A stretch of DNA of 64,000 bases from Actinomycetota bacterium (GTDB lineage Bacteria > Actinomycetota > Actinomycetes > S36-B12). The stretch lies in NCBI GenBank assembly GCA_030684515.1, contig JAUXVJ010000024.1, positions 227,663-291,662 of the forward strand, written 5' to 3'. Shown one piece after another: positions 61,405 through 64,000 of the stretch. The position numbers and the translations under genes are program-made. The notes under the pieces are model-generated. The model ran no database searches and had not been told where the DNA came from. It worked only from the letters and a program-made list of their open reading frames with translations. Each line of letters starts with the position of its first letter. Position 1 is the stretch's first letter.

Positions 61405-62679
61405 ATGAACGCGAACAGGAATTCACATGGTCTCCACCGTTGGACACTTGCAACACTCGCGCTCACCTGCGCGAGCGTGACGCTGACAATTCCGATCTCA
61501 GCCCTAGCCGCCGAAGGTCCTCCTCCGGGCGGCGGTGTACCTCCCGCTGGCATCCCGGCAGGGCCCCCTGCGGGGATTCCGGCAGGTACGCCTACGGCCC
61601 CACCCGCGGGCACCCCCACCGGACCTATTCCTTCGGGCGTGGTGCCGTCCGGCATCCCCACCGGCGGTCCGCCTGCGGGCGTTCCCAGCGGTGGTCCCAC
61701 CGGTGGTCCCCCGGCGAGCATCCCCACTGGCGCCATACCCAGCAATCTGGGTTCGCTGACCTCAGATGCACTTGCCGGAATCGATCCCAGCAAGTTCGCT
61801 GGACTCAGTGCTTCCCAGCTGGACGCGATGAAGCCTGCTGCGTTTGCCGGTCTTTCGGCCGAGCAGTTGGCCAACTTGAAGCCGGCCAGTTTGAGTTCAC
61901 TCAGCGCCGCACAGTTCGGCTCGCTGCCCCCGGCATCCATGGCTGGCCTGAAGCCTGCGCAATTGGCAGCGATGGGACCAAGTGAGATCAAGGCCATGAC
62001 CCCGGACATGCTCGATGCAATTCCAGCCTCCGCCTTGAGTGCCTTGACCTTCGATCAGATGCTGGCGTTGAAGCCCGCAGTCATGCAGCAGATCTCCGCT
62101 GACCAGATCGGCGCGCTGTCCTCCCAGGTGATGGGAGCGCTGTCGAAAGATCAGCTCGCACGGATCCCAGCCGAATCGCTCTCGGCGCTCAAGGCTGGTC
62201 AGCTCGACAAGCTCAGTGCTGAGTCGTTCCCGGGCTTCACTCCCGATCAGTTCCGTGACCTCCAGCCGGCGATCTTGTCGGTCATTGATCCCAAGCAGTT
62301 CGCGGCGCTCAAGCCAGCCGTCATGGGCGTGATGACTGCCGACCAGTTCGCCGCGTTCACCCCGGCGACGGTCAAGTCGATCACGATTCCGCAGATCGAC
62401 AGTCTGGCGCCCGCAGCACTGGCCGGCATGGCACCTGCGGACATCAAGGCGCTCAGTGACCCCAAGATCGCAAAGCTTGATGCGCAGCAGATCAGCAATC
62501 TGCAGCCGGCGACCTTCGCCGCGATGAAGCCCAGTCAGTTGACGGCTATGGCTCCCCCTGATGTGCCCGGAATGACGGCCCAGCAGTTGGAAGCTCTCAG
62601 CCCCAGGCAGGCGGACGCTCTCAAGCCGGCGGTGGTCAACGCGATGAGCGCTGAGCAGAAAGCGGCACTTGCTGGGTGA
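61405..62679 (+). CDS. secreted protein with Pro/Gly-rich segment and 16-residue tandem repeats
   Basis: The product is 424 residues. A signal peptide (about 1-36, SALA-AEG) is followed by about 75 residues of Pro/Gly repeats (PPAGIPAGPP, IPTGGPPAG). From about residue 120 to the end, units of exactly 16 residues repeat about 18 times, for example AFAGLSAEQLANLKPA and ILSVIDPKQFAALKPA. Each unit consists of two 8-residue halves with Leu/Ile/Met/Phe at fixed places and Pro-Ala at the end. The hydrophobic spacing suggests a short-helix solenoid. No Cys and no enzyme motif is present. The function is unknown; a surface scaffold or adhesive role is a guess. It has its own transcript after the terminator. 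Confidence 0.75.
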   Translation: MNANRNSHGLHRWTLATLALTCASVTLTIPISALAAEGPPPGGGVPPAGIPAGPPAGIPAGTPTAPPAGTPTGPIPSGVVPSGIPTGGPPAGVPSGGPTGGPPASIPTGAIPSNLGSLTSDALAGIDPSKFAGLSASQLDAMKPAAFAGLSAEQLANLKPASLSSLSAAQFGSLPPASMAGLKPAQLAAMGPSEIKAMTPDMLDAIPASALSALTFDQMLALKPAVMQQISADQIGALSSQVMGALSKDQLARIPAESLSALKAGQLDKLSAESFPGFTPDQFRDLQPAILSVIDPKQFAALKPAVMGVMTADQFAAFTPATVKSITIPQIDSLAPAALAGMAPADIKALSDPKIAKLDAQQISNLQPATFAAMKPSQLTAMAPPDVPGMTAQQLEALSPRQADALKPAVVNAMSAEQKAALAG

Positions 62680-62690
62680 GCAGCAGTGGT

Positions 62691-63260
62691 TCAGTCGTCG
62701 GTGAGCTCGGGCTCGAACTCCGCGTTGAGTTCAGCGCGAATGGCAGCAGCGGCGACTGAACCCGAATAGCCGCGACGCATCAGCAGACTCATCAAGCGCC
62801 GCTGCTTGGTGGCCGCGTCGAAGCGTGCCAGAGCCGGATGCTTGGACAGCACCAAGGCGCGGGCTCGTGCGAACTCGTCCTCGTCACTGATCTCTTCAAG
62901 GGCTGCGTGGATGTCGTCGTCGCCTACGCCTTTGCGTCGCAACTCCTGCCGCAGGATGGGACGAGCAGTGCCTCGCGAGCGACGACGCGAGGCAACGAAC
63001 AACTCGGCGTAGTCGCTGTCATTGATGAGTCCCAGCTCAGTGAAACGATCAAGCACTTCATCAGCGATAGCTTCGGGAATCTCACGTTTGATGAGATCGT
63101 CATGCAGATCCTTGCGCGTGCGCGGAGTGGAGCTGAGTCGCCTCAGGACAACAGTGCGGGCATAGGAGCGCGGATCGGACTCCGCTTTCGACGCAGCAGA
63201 AGCACCCGGAGTGGGCTCAGCTGCTGATCTCCTGGAATTGCGCGCCATGCTTCTCGTCAA
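62691..63260 (-). CDS. recX: regulatory protein RecX
   Basis: The product is 189 residues, with RecX three-helix repeats: SYARTVVLRRLSSTPRTRKD, LGLINDSDYAELFVASRRRS and KQRRLMSLLMRRGYSG. It binds RecA filaments and limits their activity. It follows recA after 20 bases, as usual. The start may be ATG 63260 or ATG 63248. Confidence 0.93.
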   Translation of the reverse strand: MTRSMARNSRRSAAEPTPGASAASKAESDPRSYARTVVLRRLSSTPRTRKDLHDDLIKREIPEAIADEVLDRFTELGLINDSDYAELFVASRRRSRGTARPILRQELRRKGVGDDDIHAALEEISDEDEFARARALVLSKHPALARFDAATKQRRLMSLLMRRGYSGSVAAAAIRAELNAEFEPELTDD

Positions 63261-63280
63261 CCCGTGCCTGCAGACCTGTG

Positions 63281-64000
63281 CTACAGATCGATGGGTGCTG
63301 GTGTGATGTCGGCTGGCTTGTCGACCTGCGCACCGATGCCCAGTTGCTCCTTCAGTCGCTTCTCGATGTCATTGCACAGGTCCGGGTTGTCGCGCAGGAA
63401 GGTACGCGCGTTCTCCTTGCCCTGGCCCAGCTGATCGCCCTCGTAGGTGTACCAAGCGCCGGACTTCTTCACGATGCCTTGATCAACACCGAGGTCAATG
63501 AGTGAGCCCTCACGTGAGATGCCCTCGCCGTAGAGGATGTCGAACTCGGCCTGCTTGAACGGCGGTGCCACCTTGTTCTTGACGACCTTGACTCGCGTGC
63601 GGTTGCCGACGGCCTCGGTGCCGCCCTTGAGGGTTTCGATGCGGCGGATGTCTAGGCGCACGGATGCGTAGAACTTCAGCGCCTTGCCGCCAGTGGTGAC
63701 CTCGGGCGAACCGAACATCACGCCGATCTTCTCGCGCAGCTGGTTGATGAAGATGATTGTGGTGTTGGTGTTGCTCAGGGCGCCGGCCATCTTGCGCAGG
63801 GCCTGGCTCATCAAACGAGCCTGCAAACCCACGTGGCTGTCGCCCATTTCGCCTTCGATCTCAGCGCGCGGAACAAGTGCGGCGACGGAGTCGATGACCA
63901 CGAGATCAATGGCACCCGAGCGCACGAGGGTGTCGGTGATCTCCAGCGCCTGCTCACCAGTGTCGGGCTGGGAGACATAGAGGCTGTCCAGATCGACACC
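63281..64000 (-). CDS. recA: RecA recombinase (C-terminal part; start outside the window)
   Basis: The frame is open to the last base of the window; the first visible residues are [20 protein letters not shown], inside the RecA core. The rest shows [20 protein letters not shown] (Walker B), [20 protein letters not shown] (L2 region) and [12 protein letters not shown]. About 240 residues are present. It drives recombination and triggers LexA cleavage. It is upstream of recX. Confidence 0.98.
   Translation of the reverse strand, partial: GVDLDSLYVSQPDTGEQALEITDTLVRSGAIDLVVIDSVAALVPRAEIEGEMGDSHVGLQARLMSQALRKMAGALSNTNTTIIFINQLREKIGVMFGSPEVTTGGKALKFYASVRLDIRRIETLKGGTEAVGNRTRVKVVKNKVAPPFKQAEFDILYGEGISREGSLIDLGVDQGIVKKSGAWYTYEGDQLGQGKENARTFLRDNPDLCNDIEKRLKEQLGIGAQVDKPADITPAPIDL

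Noticed and set aside
1-64000. tRNA or rRNA genes, CRISPR arrays, insertion sequences, prophage structural genes
   Set aside because: None was recognised by eye; a covariance-model scan would be needed to exclude small RNAs.

Overview
The window is one stretch of a chromosome from a high-GC (roughly 60 %) Gram-positive bacterium of the Actinomycetota. Four things point there. First, the housekeeping order recA-recX ... miaB-(extradiol-dioxygenase-like)-miaA-dapF-hflX-dinG ... lexA/LysM-nrdR-nrdJ is an actinobacterial arrangement. Second, the SOS boxes have the TCGAAC-N4-GTTCGA form. Third, there are F420-type LLM oxidoreductases and MmpL transporters. Fourth, GTG and TTG starts are common. 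The exact lineage (for example an uncultured freshwater or marine group) cannot be fixed from this sequence alone. No tRNA, rRNA, CRISPR array or insertion sequence was recognised.

Layout. 0-2 kb: two von Willebrand A (BatA/BatB-like) membrane proteins. 2-3.5 kb: guanine deaminase. 3.5-14.2 kb: a secretome-rich accessory stretch with a duplicated pentapeptide-repeat protein, a protein with 14 cysteine-paired propeller-like repeats, an RsiV-like (DUF3298) protein, a Tat-exported alpha/beta hydrolase, an HTH + DUF6036 nucleotidyltransferase pair, a Tat-exported sulfatase and a pepsin-like protein. 14.2-18 kb: a CASTOR/POLLUX-type channel with RCK domains and an ABC exporter operon. 18-22.2 kb: an AttH/CrtC-like protein, then a divergent pair of a DUF2075 nuclease-helicase and a MazG-like pyrophosphohydrolase, which is a candidate defence module. 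22.4-30.3 kb: nrdR-nrdJ and the divergent LysM/lexA pair, interleaved with three toxin-antitoxin modules (MazEF-like, HicAB-like, RHH/BrnT-like) and a frameshifted Phd/YefM antitoxin.

30.3-35.2 kb: one same-strand fatty-acid/acyl-CoA catabolic cluster (two acyl-CoA dehydrogenase subunits, an SDR, two TesB thioesterases). 35.4-38 kb: a second HicAB module, an HTH fragment and an MFS exporter with a carboxypeptidase-regulatory-like tail, preceded by a perfect TetR-type palindrome. 38-47.3 kb: the core block dinG-hflX-dapF with a GT4 glycosyltransferase, a PIG-L deacetylase, miaA, an extradiol-dioxygenase-like gene and miaB. 47.3-52.3 kb: a Spo0M-like protein, a sugar-phosphate-isomerase-like protein, two tandem hotdog proteins and an LLM/SDR pair. 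52.4-60.3 kb: two MmpL transporters flanking a DUF3048 lipoprotein and an MFS transporter. 60.6-64 kb: 1-Cys peroxiredoxin with a strong terminator, a secreted protein built from an exact 16-residue repeat, recX and the 3' part of recA.

The most interesting items are the DUF2075/MazG pair, the 16-residue-repeat secreted protein, the 14-repeat cysteine-paired protein, the pepsin-like protein next to a Tat sulfatase, and the dense toxin-antitoxin cluster around the DNA-damage and nucleotide-reduction regulators. All functions are read from motifs and family memory; no database search was run.
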